Positions 1 to 9,492 of a stretch of DNA of 64,000 nt are shown one piece after another. The stretch is from contig NZ_LGUE01000001.1 in assembly GCF_001274775.1 (NCBI RefSeq), positions 1 to 64,000 on the forward strand, in the 5' to 3' direction. Both the position numbers and the translations under genes were made by a program. This DNA is from Rossellomorea marisflavi (GTDB taxonomy: Bacteria; Bacillota; Bacilli; Bacillales; Bacillaceae_B). Numbering within the stretch: position 1 is the first letter of the stretch; every line of letters begins with the position of its first letter. The notes under the pieces were generated by a model, which was not told the DNA's origin, ran no database searches, and worked only from the letters and a program-made list of their open reading frames with translations.

Positions 1-77
1 GGCGGTGTAGCTCAGCTGGCTAGAGCGTACGGTTCATACCCGTGAGGTCGGGGGTTCGATCCCCTCCGCCGCTACCA
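1..77 (+). tRNA. tRNA-Met (CAT, elongator)
   Basis: Complete cloverleaf with anticodon CAT and encoded CCA. The window begins exactly at its first base. It is the first visible gene of a tRNA operon whose order (Met-Ile-Ser-fMet-Asp-Phe-His-Gly-Ile-Asn-Ser-Glu) matches the end of the B. subtilis trnB cluster, so more tRNA genes and rRNA probably lie upstream. Confidence 0.95.
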
Positions 78-81
78 CTAG

Positions 82-158
82 GGACCTTTAGCTCAGTTGG
101 TTAGAGCAGACGGCTCATAACCGTCCGGTCGTAGGTTCGAGTCCTACAAGGTCCACCA
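82..158 (+). tRNA. tRNA-Ile (CAT, lysidine-modified type)
   Basis: The acceptor arms GGACCTT and AAGGTCC pair perfectly and CCA is encoded. The anticodon is CAT. Its body and its place after elongator tRNA-Met in the trnB-like order mark it as the minor tRNA-Ile, whose C34 TilS converts to lysidine so that it reads AUA. The isoleucine identity is inferred from body and order. Confidence 0.85.
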
Positions 159-173
159 TTGTTCTCACCATAC

Positions 174-266
174 GGAGGAATACCCAAGTCCGGCTGAAGG
201 GATCGGTCTTGAAAACCGACAGGGGTGTCAAAGCCCGCGGGGGTTCGAATCCCCCTTCCTCCTCCA
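174..266 (+). tRNA. tRNA-Ser (TGA)
   Basis: Class II tRNA with a long variable arm, anticodon TGA and CCA at 264-266. The acceptor arms GGAGGAA and TTCCTCC pair perfectly. The discriminator base at 263 is T, whereas serine tRNAs normally carry G73, as the second tRNA-Ser of this array does. Confidence 0.93.
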
Positions 267-288
267 TATTTTTTTCATCTTTTATCGT

Positions 289-362
<74 letters not shown>

Positions 363-414
363 TACCATGTTGATCCGAAAGGATCGGGATGTAGTGACTG
401 CAATACATAAGTAA

Positions 415-528
415 TGATCTTTATTTTCGCTGACGCGAAACATTAATGATAGATATTTTGCTATCGCAGTACATTGATCTTTATTTTCGCTAGCGCGAAA
501 CATTAATGATAGCTATTTTGCTATCGCA
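415..528 (+). repeat. Tandem 60-bp-period repeat inside the tRNA operon
   Basis: Two copies, 415-468 and 475-528, share 51 of 54 positions at an exact 60-bp spacing. Each can fold into two hairpins: TTCGC/GCGAA around 427-440 and 487-500, and GATAG/CTATC around 448-465 and 508-525. A further hairpin, GATCC-GAAA-GGATC, lies just upstream at 371-384. All other spacers in the array are about 25 bp or less. No protein is encoded convincingly. Function is unknown. Confidence 0.85.
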
Positions 529-537
529 AAAAGCTTT

Positions 538-614
538 GGTCCGGTAGTTCAGTTGGTTAGAATGCCTGCCTGTCACGCAGGAGGTCGCGGGTTCGAGTCC
601 CGTCCGGACCGCCA
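538..614 (+). tRNA. tRNA-Asp (GTC)
   Basis: Cloverleaf with acceptor GGTCCGG/CCGGACC, discriminator G, encoded CCA and anticodon GTC. It is the first gene after the repeat-bearing spacer. Confidence 0.95.
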
Positions 615-634
615 TTTATATTTTATTAAGATGC

Positions 635-710
635 GGCTCAGTAGCTCAGTTGGTAGAGCAATGGACTGAAAATCCATGTGTCGGCAGTTCGATTCTGTCC
701 TGAGCCACCA
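635..710 (+). tRNA. tRNA-Phe (GAA)
   Basis: Cloverleaf with acceptor GGCTCAG/CTGAGCC, anticodon GAA and encoded CCA, within the trnB-like array. Confidence 0.95.
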
Positions 711-719
711 TATGTTCAT

Positions 720-796
720 GGCGATTGTGGCGAAGTGGTTAACGCACCGGATTGTGGTTCCGGCATTCGTGGGTTCGATTCCCATCAGTCGCCCCA
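720..796 (+). tRNA. tRNA-His (GTG)
   Basis: Cloverleaf with anticodon GTG and encoded CCA. The extra G(-1) at 720 faces discriminator C73, the identity element of tRNA-His. Confidence 0.95.
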
Positions 797-804
797 TACC
801 ATAT

Positions 805-878
805 GCGGGTGTAGTTTAATGGTAAAACCTCAGCCTTCCAAGCTGATGTCGTGGGTTCGATTCCCATCACCCGCTCCA
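805..878 (+). tRNA. tRNA-Gly (TCC)
   Basis: Cloverleaf with acceptor GCGGGTG/CACCCGC, discriminator T as usual for glycine, anticodon TCC and encoded CCA. Confidence 0.95.
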
Positions 879-888
879 TTTTATTTGT

Positions 889-965
<77 letters not shown>

Positions 966-975
966 TTTTCATTAT

Positions 976-1050
976 TCCGCAGTAGCTCAGTGGTAGAGCT
1001 ATCGGCTGTTAACCGATCGGTCGCAAGTTCGAATCTTGCCTGCGGAGCCA
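976..1050 (+). tRNA. tRNA-Asn (GTT)
   Basis: Cloverleaf with acceptor TCCGCAG/CTGCGGA, discriminator G, anticodon GTT and encoded CCA. Confidence 0.95.
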
Positions 1051-1054
1051 ATAT

Positions 1055-1145
1055 GGGGAAGTACTCAAGTGGCTGAAGAGGCGCCCCTGCTAAGGGTGTA
1101 GGTCGGGCAACCGGCGCGAGGGTTCAAATCCCTCCTTCTCCGCCA
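1055..1145 (+). tRNA. tRNA-Ser (GCT)
   Basis: Class II tRNA with a long variable arm, anticodon GCT, the usual G73 discriminator and encoded CCA. It contrasts with the T73 of the first tRNA-Ser. Confidence 0.94.
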
Positions 1146-1151
1146 TATAGC

Positions 1152-1223
1152 GGCCCATTGGTCAAGCGGTTAAGACACCGCCCTTTCACGGCGGTAACAC
1201 GGGTTCGAATCCCGTATGGGTCA
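1152..1223 (+). tRNA. tRNA-Glu (TTC)
   Basis: Cloverleaf with anticodon TTC and acceptor GGCCCAT paired to ATGGGTC. CCA is not encoded: TAATA follows the discriminator A. It is the last gene of the operon and is followed by a terminator. Confidence 0.93.
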
Positions 1224-1230
1224 TAATACG

Positions 1231-1270
1231 AAAAAGATGTGTCGAGGAAATCTTCGACACATCTTTTTTT
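1231..1270 (+). terminator. Terminator of the tRNA operon
   Basis: The stem AAGATGTGTCGA / TCGACACATCTT closes a short loop and is followed by a run of seven T. It lies 8 bp after tRNA-Glu. Confidence 0.9.
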
Positions 1271-1468
1271 GCATGGATTGACACGGATTTCTATATCTGA
1301 CTTGGTTTCAACTTGTAATGTGTTTAAAATTTTTAAAATATTTCGACAAATAACGACAAATAAAAGGATATAAATGGGATGAAAACCTTGTCATTCGAGG
1401 ATTTCATCCTTTTTTTGGTGTTTTTCGTAGTGAGCTAACAAATATTGTCGCAAATGGGAGATGATGAA
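1271..1468. other. Intergenic region with a second terminator-like hairpin
   Basis: AT-rich gap between the tRNA operon and the glycogen operon. A direct repeat CGACAAATAA lies near 1343-1362. A hairpin GGATGAAA / TTTCATCC at 1377-1409 is followed by seven T and looks like an intrinsic terminator. What it terminates is unclear; a short transcript starting after 1270 or a backup for the tRNA operon are both possible. I see no convincing promoter. Confidence 0.5.
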
Positions 1469-1504
1469 ATGAAGGAATTCTTATATGATGAAAGAAATAA
1501 GTAA
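1469..1504 (+). CDS. Possible 11-residue leader peptide before glgB
   Basis: A tiny frame (MKEFLYDERNK) has a good ribosome site GGGAG at 1456-1460, 8 bases before ATG. Its stop codon TAA overlaps the ribosome site AAGGAG of glgB. The arrangement would allow translational coupling. Nothing else supports it, so it may be chance. Confidence 0.25.
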   Translation: MKEFLYDERNK

Positions 1505-1515
1505 GGAGATTGATG

Positions 1516-3378
1516 ATGGTAGGTGAGGAAATGGACACGTTGTCCCTAACAGATTTTGACGTATTTTTGTTTCATGAAGGGAATATGCAGCATGCCTATC
1601 GTTTTATGGGGTGCCATGTGAAAGCAGGCATTTCAACTGATTTTTGCGTTTGGGCTCCCGAAGCAAGATCGATTTCAGTGGTTGGTTCTTTCAACAACTG
1701 GAACGGAAGGGGATATGAACTTAAGAGGATCAATCAGGAAGGTGTATGGGTGATCCGGGTTGATGAAGATTTGTCCGGCTCAACGTATAAATATGAGATT
1801 GTGACTTCTTCAGGGGAACGAAGAATGAAAGCTGATCCATATGGATTCTCATCTGAAGTCAGACCGCGAACTGCAAGCGTGGTTTACGACCTTGAAGGGT
1901 TCAAGTGGAGCGATCGCGATTGGATGAAGGTGAAAGAGAAACATAATCGATTTGATCAACCAATGTTCATATATGAAGTCCATTTGGGAACATGGAAAAA
2001 GAAGAGGGATGGCGGTTTTCTTACCTATTCAGAGCTCGCGGATGAACTGATTCCGTATGTGAAGGAACACGGCTTCACCCATATTGAAATTCTGCCGGTG
2101 ACCGAGCACCCATTCGATCGTTCGTGGGGCTACCAGGGGACAGGCTATTATGCTCCCACAAGCAGATATGGTTCACCCCATGAGTTCATGGCATTTGTGA
2201 ATGAATGCCATGCTCATCATATAGGCGTCATCCTGGATTGGGTACCCGGTCATTTTTGCAAGGATGCCCATGGACTGTATCAATTCGACGGATCCTTCGC
2301 CTATGAATACGCCCGGGATAGTGACCGGGAGAATCATACATGGGGGACGGTCAATTTTGACCTCGCAAAAGGAGAGGTAAGGAGCTTCCTCCTATCAAAT
2401 GCCCGTTTCTGGATGGAGAAGTACCATATCGACGGCTTCAGGGTCGATGCTGTGGCGAATATCATTTATTGGGCGAATCAGGGGGAATCGGCCGCGAATG
2501 AAGGGGCACTGGAGTTCCTGAAACGATTGAATACATCTGTTTTTGAGTTTGACCCTTCCTTCCTGATGATGGCGGAGGATTCCACCGATTGGCCCCAGGT
2601 CACCTCACCGGTTCATTACGGGGGACTTGGCTTCAGCTATAAGTGGAACATGGGATGGATGAATGATGTGCTCACTTACATGGAAGCGACACCGGAAGAA
2701 AGAAGAGGGCTTCATTCCCTCATCACGTTCTCCATCCTCTATGCGTTCTCGGAAAACTATATCCTGCCTTTCTCACATGATGAGGTGGTCCATGGGAAGA
2801 GGTCATTGCTGGATAAGATGCCGGGGGATCATTGGCAAAAGTTTGCACAGTATCGGTTGTTACTGGCATTCATGACAGGTCACCCAGGTAAAAAGCTTCT
2901 GTTCATGGGAAGTGAACTGGCTCCCTTTGCGGAATGGAAGGACCTGGAACAACTAGACTGGCATTTGATGAGTTACGATTTTCATCACAAATTCAACTCA
3001 TATTTCAGAGAAGTATTGCATTTATATAGAGGTGCAACACCCCTTCACCAGTGGGACCATCGGAGTGACGGTTTTGAATGGATCGATGTCAATAATGCCG
3101 ATCAGCAGATCTTCTCCTTCATCAGGCATTCAGAGGGAGAGCATCTGATCATCATCTGTAATTTCAGCAAGGAAGCCTACCACCACTATAAGGTGGGCGT
3201 GCCCCTTGTGAAAGCATATCAAGAGATCTTGAACAGCGATGAAGAACGCTTTGGAGGCTCACATCAAATCAATCCCCACTCCCTGCCTGTCACGAAAGGG
3301 GCCTATCACGGGAAAGAGGGATCAATTGAAATGACGATACCGCCTTATGGAGCTGTTTATTTAAAACCAATCATATGA
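1516..3378 (+). CDS. glgB: 1,4-alpha-glucan branching enzyme GlgB
   Basis: GlgB cuts alpha-1,4-glucan chains and re-attaches them by alpha-1,6 bonds in glycogen. The protein (620 aa, usual length) has an N-terminal CBM48 region (about residues 25-115) and a GH13 barrel. The four GH13 regions are visible: DWVPGH, the nucleophile region [13 protein letters not shown], the acid Glu in [10 protein letters not shown], and [12 protein letters not shown] 1516 is chosen because it lies 7 bases after AAGGAG; in-frame TTG 1510 and ATG 1513 are too close. First gene of glgBCDAP; the stop overlaps the region where glgC begins. Confidence 0.95.
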   Translation: MVGEEMDTLSLTDFDVFLFHEGNMQHAYRFMGCHVKAGISTDFCVWAPEARSISVVGSFNNWNGRGYELKRINQEGVWVIRVDEDLSGSTYKYEIVTSSGERRMKADPYGFSSEVRPRTASVVYDLEGFKWSDRDWMKVKEKHNRFDQPMFIYEVHLGTWKKKRDGGFLTYSELADELIPYVKEHGFTHIEILPVTEHPFDRSWGYQGTGYYAPTSRYGSPHEFMAFVNECHAHHIGVILDWVPGHFCKDAHGLYQFDGSFAYEYARDSDRENHTWGTVNFDLAKGEVRSFLLSNARFWMEKYHIDGFRVDAVANIIYWANQGESAANEGALEFLKRLNTSVFEFDPSFLMMAEDSTDWPQVTSPVHYGGLGFSYKWNMGWMNDVLTYMEATPEERRGLHSLITFSILYAFSENYILPFSHDEVVHGKRSLLDKMPGDHWQKFAQYRLLLAFMTGHPGKKLLFMGSELAPFAEWKDLEQLDWHLMSYDFHHKFNSYFREVLHLYRGATPLHQWDHRSDGFEWIDVNNADQQIFSFIRHSEGEHLIIICNFSKEAYHHYKVGVPLVKAYQEILNSDEERFGGSHQINPHSLPVTKGAYHGKEGSIEMTIPPYGAVYLKPII

Positions 3379-3392
3379 GGGGAGATGCTAGC

Positions 3393-4550
3393 ATGGGTAA
3401 CGGCAAATGTGTGGCAATGTTGTTGGCAGGAGGCAAAGGGAGCAGGTTGAATTCATTGACGAAGAGCTTGGCGAAACCGGCGGTGCCCTTTGGAGGCAAA
3501 TACCGTATCATCGACTTCACATTGAGTAATTGTACGAATTCCGGCATTGATACAGTGGGGGTTTTGACTCAATATCAACCATTGGTATTGAATTCGTATA
3601 TCGGGATCGGCAGTGCGTGGGATCTTGACCGACGGAACGGGGGGGTCACGGTGCTTCCTCCTTATGCAGAATCCTCCGAGATGCGCTGGTATACAGGGAC
3701 GGCCAGTGCCATCTTCCAGAACGTGAACTACATCGAGCAGTATGATCCGGAATATGTGTTGATTCTTTCAGGAGATCATATTTACAAAATGGACTACAGC
3801 AAGATGCTCGATTACCATATCGAAAAAAAAGCGGACGTCACGATTTCAGTCATTGAGGTCGGCTGGGATGAGGCGAGCAGGTTCGGTTTGATGAATACCG
3901 ATGAAGCCATGAGGGTGACCGAGTTCGAGGAAAAACCGCCGTTCCCTAAGAGTAATCTGGCTTCCATGGGCATCTATATCTTCAACTGGTCACTTCTGAA
4001 AGAATACCTGGAGATGGATGACCGCAATCCACGCTCCACACATGATTTCGGAAAGGACGTCATTCCCCTTCTCCTTGATGAAAAGAAAAAGCTGATGGCT
4101 TATCCGTTCGAAGGCTACTGGAAGGATGTCGGCACGGTCCGGAGCCTGTGGGAGGCCAATATGGATCTCATCGATGAAAAAAATGAACTGAATCTCTTCG
4201 ACCTGGATTGGAGGGTATACTCGGTCAATCCCAATGAGCCGCCTCAATATATCTCGGAAGATGCCCATGTGGAAGGATCGTTGATCAATGAAGGATGCAC
4301 GATCGAAGGGACCGTTGAAAAATCCGTCCTGTTCCAGGGAGCTTCTGTGAAGAAGGGTGCGCATGTGACCCGTTCCGTCGTCATGCCAGGGGCGGAAATC
4401 GGTGAAAATGCCTATATCGAGCAGGCGATCGTGCCACCTGATGTAGTGGTGCCGAATGGCATCGTCATCATGCCTGAGGAAGGGTCGGATGAAATCATAC
4501 TCGTAACAGAATCGGTTCTTTCGGCATTACTCGAACAGGAAGAAGTTTGA
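3393..4550 (+). CDS. glgC: Glucose-1-phosphate adenylyltransferase, catalytic subunit GlgC
   Basis: Makes ADP-glucose from glucose-1-phosphate and ATP, the committed step of bacterial glycogen synthesis. The 385-aa protein starts with the pyrophosphorylase signature [12 protein letters not shown], contains [10 protein letters not shown] in the nucleotidyl-transferase domain, and ends in a left-handed beta-helix of hexapeptide repeats. ATG 3393 follows AGGGGAG by 8 bases; an in-frame ATG at 3375 lies upstream of that site and overlaps the glgB stop. It is very close in sequence to B. subtilis GlgC, which pairs with GlgD; glgD follows after 25 bases. Confidence 0.95.
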   Translation: MGNGKCVAMLLAGGKGSRLNSLTKSLAKPAVPFGGKYRIIDFTLSNCTNSGIDTVGVLTQYQPLVLNSYIGIGSAWDLDRRNGGVTVLPPYAESSEMRWYTGTASAIFQNVNYIEQYDPEYVLILSGDHIYKMDYSKMLDYHIEKKADVTISVIEVGWDEASRFGLMNTDEAMRVTEFEEKPPFPKSNLASMGIYIFNWSLLKEYLEMDDRNPRSTHDFGKDVIPLLLDEKKKLMAYPFEGYWKDVGTVRSLWEANMDLIDEKNELNLFDLDWRVYSVNPNEPPQYISEDAHVEGSLINEGCTIEGTVEKSVLFQGASVKKGAHVTRSVVMPGAEIGENAYIEQAIVPPDVVVPNGIVIMPEEGSDEIILVTESVLSALLEQEEV

Positions 4551-4575
4551 CCATCTACTTAGAGGAGGAGTTCAT

Positions 4576-5604
4576 ATGAAAAACACCCTGTTAGGCGTCA
4601 TTGATGCGACCAGCTATTACGATTCACTCGGAGACCTGCTTTTGCACCGTTCTCTTGCGGCCCTTCCAATCGCCGGCCGCTATCGCCTGGTCGATTTCGT
4701 CCTTTCGAATATGGTGAATTCAGATATCGGATCCGTAGCCATCTTCCCTAAATACCAGTACCGTTCTCTCATGGATCATCTCGGGTCGGGGAAAAACTGG
4801 GACCTGAACAGGAAGAGGGACGGTTTGTTCTTCTTTCCGGTTCCTGGTCTTGAGAGAAATGACGAAACAATCGGATCGTTCAATCATTTTGCCCATCACA
4901 TCGATTATTTCACCCGCAGCACCCAGGAATATGCCCTCATCACCAACTGCTATACGGTGTGCAATATAGCCTATCGTCCGGTCCTTGAGCGCCACGTCCA
5001 GATCGGTTGCGACATTACGGAAATCCGACATGGTGGATCGTCCCTTCATATGTATCTGGTCAAAAAATCCCTTCTTGTCGATCTGATCAAATCACGCCAT
5101 CAGACAGGGTATACGTGCATGAATGACGTGGTGGAAGATATGGAGAGCGGTCTGAAGGTGTGCGGCTACGAACATCAAGGCTTTGTGGAGAGGATCGATT
5201 CCATCGACAAGTACTTTGAAACAAGCATGAATCTCCTCGAACTTGATCAGTGGAGGGAGCTGTTCAAGAAAGACCTGCCCATCTACACGAAGGTGAAGGA
5301 TGAGCCGCCGACACGCTATACGAGCGAAGCGGGCGTCAAGCACAGCATCATCGCCAATGGCTGTTTCATAAAAGGTCATGTGGATCATTCCATGATCTTC
5401 AGGGCGGTGAAGGTGGGAGAAGGCACCACAATCAAGAACTCGATCATCATGCAGAAAAGCCAGATCGGCCGTGATTGTGTATTGGAAAATGTCATCCTTG
5501 ATAAAGATGTAAAGATCGAAGATGGAGTTAGACTCATCGGGGACCCGGAACAACCCATCGTCGTCCGTAAAGGCATGGTCCAGGGAGCGCTGATGAACTC
5601 GTGA
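4576..5604 (+). CDS. glgD: GlgD, regulatory subunit of ADP-glucose pyrophosphorylase
   Basis: Homologous in layout to GlgC (nucleotidyltransferase-like domain, then hexapeptide beta-helix) but shorter (342 aa). The catalytic GGxGxRL loop is missing: the N-terminus reads GVIDATSYYDSLGDLLLH. This fits the known role of GlgD as a non-catalytic partner that raises GlgC activity. Ribosome site GAGGAGG lies before ATG 4576. It sits between glgC and glgA as in B. subtilis. Confidence 0.95.
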   Translation: MKNTLLGVIDATSYYDSLGDLLLHRSLAALPIAGRYRLVDFVLSNMVNSDIGSVAIFPKYQYRSLMDHLGSGKNWDLNRKRDGLFFFPVPGLERNDETIGSFNHFAHHIDYFTRSTQEYALITNCYTVCNIAYRPVLERHVQIGCDITEIRHGGSSLHMYLVKKSLLVDLIKSRHQTGYTCMNDVVEDMESGLKVCGYEHQGFVERIDSIDKYFETSMNLLELDQWRELFKKDLPIYTKVKDEPPTRYTSEAGVKHSIIANGCFIKGHVDHSMIFRAVKVGEGTTIKNSIIMQKSQIGRDCVLENVILDKDVKIEDGVRLIGDPEQPIVVRKGMVQGALMNS

Positions 5605-7040
5605 AGGTATTATTTGCAGTTTCCGAGTGTGTACCATTCATCAAATCGGGCGGGCTAGCGGATGTTGCCGGCGCCCTCCCGAAAGAGCTTCGTAAACTTG
5701 GAACCGATGTGAGGGTGATCCTCCCTAAGTATGGGGGGATCTCCGCTCATTTTAAGGACCAGATGAGGAAGGTCAAGGAGTTCACCGTAGCCGTGGGATG
5801 GAGGCAGCAGTACTGCGGGATCGAAGAATACAGGGAAAATGGCGTCACCTACTACTTCGTCGACAACGAATACTACTTTGCCCGGGACCGGTTATATGGA
5901 TTCGTTGACGAAGGGGAGCGGTATGCATACTTTACCAGGGCCGTACTGGAAGCAATCGGTGAACTGGAGTTCTATCCGGACGTCATCCATTGCCATGACT
6001 GGCATACCGCGATGATTCCATTCTTGCTGAGGACCGAATATCAGGACCGCGGAGGATATGCCTTCATCCGCACGGTCTTCACCATTCATAATCTGCAGTT
6101 CCAAGGGATCTACCCGTTCAGTGTGATGACGGATCTGCTGGGCATTCCCCAGCGTTACGCCCATCCTGATTACCTGGAATTCCATGGATGCATGAATTTC
6201 ATGAAGGGAGCCCTCATCTCTGCCGATATCATCACGACTGTCAGTCCTACATATAAAGACGAGATCCTACAGCCTTACTACGGGGAACGCCTCGATGGAG
6301 TCCTGAAGCTCAGGGAGCGGGAGTTGGTGGGGATCGTCAATGGGATCGACGACGGGGAATACGATCCCGGTCAGGGGGATCATCCATTCTTCAGTGGCAA
6401 TCTTCACGGCAAAAAAATCAATAAAGAGCAGCTGCAGGAGAGGCTGGACCTTGAAAAACGGGATGTACCGGTCATCTCCATCATTTCACGTTTGACTGCC
6501 CAGAAGGGACTCGATCTCATCAGGGCCGTGCTTCACGAAATGCTCGAGGAGGATGTCCAGTTCATCGTCCTTGGTTCGGGTGACTGGGAGTATGAGCAAT
6601 TCTTCAGGGAAGCAGCTGCTGCGAACCCGGATAAGGTCAGGGTGCAGATCGGATTCGATGAAGCATTGGCCAAACAGATCTACCGGGGGTCCGATGTATT
6701 CCTCATGCCTTCAAGGTTCGAGCCGTGCGGCCTTGGCCAAATGATCGCCATGAGATATGGTGCGCTTCCCCTCGTCAGGGAGACGGGGGGATTGAATGAT
6801 ACGGTGCATTCGTATGATGAAGAAACGGGAAGCGGAAACGGCTTTTCGTTTGCGAATTTCAACGCCCACGATATGTTGTATACGTATCGCCGGGCCATCC
6901 GCCTCTATGAACAGGAAGAGGTGTGGGCAAGGATTGTGAAGAATGCGATGGAAACGGATAACAGCTGGGCTCAATCGGCATTCAAATATAATCAGCTATA
7001 TTCAGATCTCACCTCGAGGAGTGAAAGTCATGTTTTCTAG
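5601..7040 (+). CDS. glgA: Glycogen synthase GlgA
   Basis: GT5 glycosyltransferase that adds glucose from ADP-glucose to alpha-1,4-glucan. The 479-aa protein has the N-terminal KSGGLADV nucleotide-sugar loop and the C-terminal Rossmann segment with SRFEPCGLGQMIAMRYG, which holds the conserved Glu/Cys region. The GTG start overlaps the glgD stop (GTGA), so translation is probably coupled. Family length is normal. Confidence 0.95.
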   Translation: MKVLFAVSECVPFIKSGGLADVAGALPKELRKLGTDVRVILPKYGGISAHFKDQMRKVKEFTVAVGWRQQYCGIEEYRENGVTYYFVDNEYYFARDRLYGFVDEGERYAYFTRAVLEAIGELEFYPDVIHCHDWHTAMIPFLLRTEYQDRGGYAFIRTVFTIHNLQFQGIYPFSVMTDLLGIPQRYAHPDYLEFHGCMNFMKGALISADIITTVSPTYKDEILQPYYGERLDGVLKLRERELVGIVNGIDDGEYDPGQGDHPFFSGNLHGKKINKEQLQERLDLEKRDVPVISIISRLTAQKGLDLIRAVLHEMLEEDVQFIVLGSGDWEYEQFFREAAAANPDKVRVQIGFDEALAKQIYRGSDVFLMPSRFEPCGLGQMIAMRYGALPLVRETGGLNDTVHSYDEETGSGNGFSFANFNAHDMLYTYRRAIRLYEQEEVWARIVKNAMETDNSWAQSAFKYNQLYSDLTSRSESHVF

Positions 7041-9432
7041 CCAGGAGGAATTTAAGGAAGCTTATCTGAAGAAGTTGGAGATGACCTCAGGTAAGGCGTT
7101 CCCCGACACCACTCTTCAAGACCGGTATGACACGCTCGGACAGCTGATCCGTGAGTACATCAGTATGAACTGGATCCAGACAAACGAGCAATACCGGTAT
7201 CAGAAGCAAAAACAGGTGTATTATCTGTCCATTGAATTTCTGCTCGGTCGGCTGTTGAGGCAGAATCTGATGAATCTCGGAATTTACGAGCTTGTGGAAG
7301 AGGGGCTCGGAGACTTGGGCATCGATTTGAAGGACATGGAGGATGTAGAACAGGATGCCGCCCTCGGGAACGGGGGACTAGGACGACTGGCCGCATGCTT
7401 CCTAGATTCCATGGCCTCCATGGACCTTCCGGGTCACGGCTACGGCATCCGCTACAAGCACGGGCTGTTTGAACAAAAAATCGTGAATGGTTATCAGATG
7501 GAGCTCCCTGAACAATGGCTTCGTCATGGATATGTGTGGGAAGTGCGGAAGCCGGACCTTATGATGCAGATTCCGTTCTGGGGCCGGATTGAATCATCCG
7601 AGAAGGACGGGGTTACCTCATTCAGGCATGTAGATGCTGAAATCGTTGCTGCCGTTCCATATGATCTTCCCGTCGTTGGCTACGGAACGACAACGGTGAA
7701 CACGCTGCGCTTATGGAATGCAGAGCCTTATGCCTATAAAGCCGGTAGGGACATGATGAAGTATAAGCGCGATACGGAGGCCATCACCGAATTCCTTTAT
7801 CCTGATGATACCCAGGATGAGGGGAAGGTCCTCAGGTTGAAGCAGCAGTATTTTCTAGTGTCTGCAAGCATCCGCACGATACTCGAGTCCTATCTCTCCA
7901 GGCACGGGGACTTGACGAATCTGCACGAGCATGTGGCCATCCACATCAATGATACTCACCCGGTCCTCGCGATTCCTGAAATGATGAGGGTCCTGATCGA
8001 TGAGTACGGCATGGACTGGGATTCAGCTTGGGGCGTGACGACGAAGACGTTCGCCTATACGAACCATACGACCCTTTCTGAAGCACTGGAACGGTGGCTA
8101 GTGAGGATTTTTCAGCCTCTATTGCCGAGGATCTACATGATTATCGATGAAATCAATGAGCGGTTTTGCCGTGATCTGTGGGACGCCTATCCGGGAGAGT
8201 GGGGCAGGATTGAGGGGATGGCCATCATCGCACATGGGGAAGTGAAAATGGCCCACCTCGCCATAGCAGGAAGCCATAGTGTGAACGGGGTCGCAAAGAT
8301 CCATACCAATATCTTGAAAGAACGGGAGATGAATCTGTTCTATCAGTATTTTCCCGGGAAGTTCAACAGTAAGACAAACGGGATCACCCATCGCCGCTGG
8401 TTGCTGAATAGCAACCCGCCCCTGGCGTCGCTCATTCAATCGGCGATAGGAGACGCTTGGATCAAGGATCCTTCCAGGCTTAGCGAGCTTGAGTCCTTTA
8501 CCGCAGACTCTGCATTCCTGGAGAACCTTCATAAGGCGAAGCAGCTGAATAAAAAGCGACTCGCTGATCGCATCCTCCAGACCAATGGGATCGTGGTGGA
8601 CCCGGATTCGATTTTCGATATCCAAATAAAGAGACTTCATGCGTATAAGAGACAGCTTCTCAATATCCTCCACATCCTTCATCTTTTCAATAGATGTCAG
8701 GAAAACCCCGATGCGGATATTCCGTCGCGAACGTTCATATTCGGCGCCAAGGCTTCACCGGGGTATTATTATGCCAAGAAGATCATCAAGTTGATCCATT
8801 CGGTCGCTGATCTCGTCAATGATCACCCGGCCGTCAAGGGAAGGATCAAAGTGGTATTCCTTGAGAATTATCGTGTATCCCTGGCAGAAGAAATCATCCC
8901 GGCAGCGGATGTCTCCCAGCAGATCTCCACAGCGAGCAAAGAGGCGTCAGGCACAGGGAATATGAAATTCATGATGAACGGGGCCTTGACCCTCGGCACA
9001 TTGGATGGAGCCAATATCGAAATACAGGAACAGGTGGGGGATGAAAATATTTTCATCTTCGGTCTCAGGGCAGAAGAGGTAATGAAGCAGCAACAGGATG
9101 GCAGTTATTATTCCATGGAGTATTATCACCACGATGAGCGCATCAAGAAAATGCTCGATCAGCTTATCGACGGCAGTCTTCCTGATGCGGGGGATCATTT
9201 TGAAACCATCTATGATTCGCTTCTCGCGGAGAATGATGAATTCTTTGTCCTGCGGGACTTCGATTCCTATGCCAAAGCCCATGAAAGAGTAGCTTCTGCT
9301 TACCGCGACCAGGAGTCATGGCTTCGGATGAGCCTGATCAATATCGCCCGATCTGGATACTTTTCGAGTGACCGGACCATTGCTGAATATGCACGTGAGA
9401 TCTGGAGGATCGGTGGGGTAGGATTACGATAA
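7030..9432 (+). CDS. glgP: Glycogen phosphorylase GlgP
   Basis: Releases glucose-1-phosphate from glycogen with pyridoxal phosphate. The 800-aa protein carries the cofactor-lysine signature EASGTGNMKFMMNGA and the glycine-rich segment ALGNGGLGRLAAC near residue 115. The frame is open upstream to 6943, but ATG 7030 has the ribosome site GGAG 8 bases before it and gives the family N-terminus. It overlaps glgA by 11 bases and ends the operon, so synthesis and breakdown genes are transcribed together. Confidence 0.95.
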   Translation: MFSSQEEFKEAYLKKLEMTSGKAFPDTTLQDRYDTLGQLIREYISMNWIQTNEQYRYQKQKQVYYLSIEFLLGRLLRQNLMNLGIYELVEEGLGDLGIDLKDMEDVEQDAALGNGGLGRLAACFLDSMASMDLPGHGYGIRYKHGLFEQKIVNGYQMELPEQWLRHGYVWEVRKPDLMMQIPFWGRIESSEKDGVTSFRHVDAEIVAAVPYDLPVVGYGTTTVNTLRLWNAEPYAYKAGRDMMKYKRDTEAITEFLYPDDTQDEGKVLRLKQQYFLVSASIRTILESYLSRHGDLTNLHEHVAIHINDTHPVLAIPEMMRVLIDEYGMDWDSAWGVTTKTFAYTNHTTLSEALERWLVRIFQPLLPRIYMIIDEINERFCRDLWDAYPGEWGRIEGMAIIAHGEVKMAHLAIAGSHSVNGVAKIHTNILKEREMNLFYQYFPGKFNSKTNGITHRRWLLNSNPPLASLIQSAIGDAWIKDPSRLSELESFTADSAFLENLHKAKQLNKKRLADRILQTNGIVVDPDSIFDIQIKRLHAYKRQLLNILHILHLFNRCQENPDADIPSRTFIFGAKASPGYYYAKKIIKLIHSVADLVNDHPAVKGRIKVVFLENYRVSLAEEIIPAADVSQQISTASKEASGTGNMKFMMNGALTLGTLDGANIEIQEQVGDENIFIFGLRAEEVMKQQQDGSYYSMEYYHHDERIKKMLDQLIDGSLPDAGDHFETIYDSLLAENDEFFVLRDFDSYAKAHERVASAYRDQESWLRMSLINIARSGYFSSDRTIAEYAREIWRIGGVGLR

Positions 9433-9447
9433 TCCCGCTGAATGACA

Positions 9448-9485
9448 AACGCCCGGATGCCAATGGCATTCCGGGCGTTTTGTTG
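9448..9485 (+). terminator. Terminator of the glg operon
   Basis: The stem AACGCCCGGAATG / CATTCCGGGCGTT (with one mismatch) is followed by TTTTGTTG. It lies between the convergent genes glgP and yteA and may serve both. Confidence 0.85.
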
Positions 9486-9492
9486 TGGGGCC

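Noticed and set aside
415-528. CRISPR-like array
   Set aside because: Only two copies in direct tandem without unique spacers of regular length; the repeat is 54 bp and no cas gene is near.
1278-1306. Sigma-A promoter before the glg operon (TTGACA at 1278)
   Set aside because: No acceptable -10 lies 16-18 bp downstream and a terminator hairpin intervenes before glgB.
6943-7029. Longer N-terminus for glgP
   Set aside because: It overlaps glgA by almost 100 bases without a ribosome site; ATG 7030 has a good site and family length.
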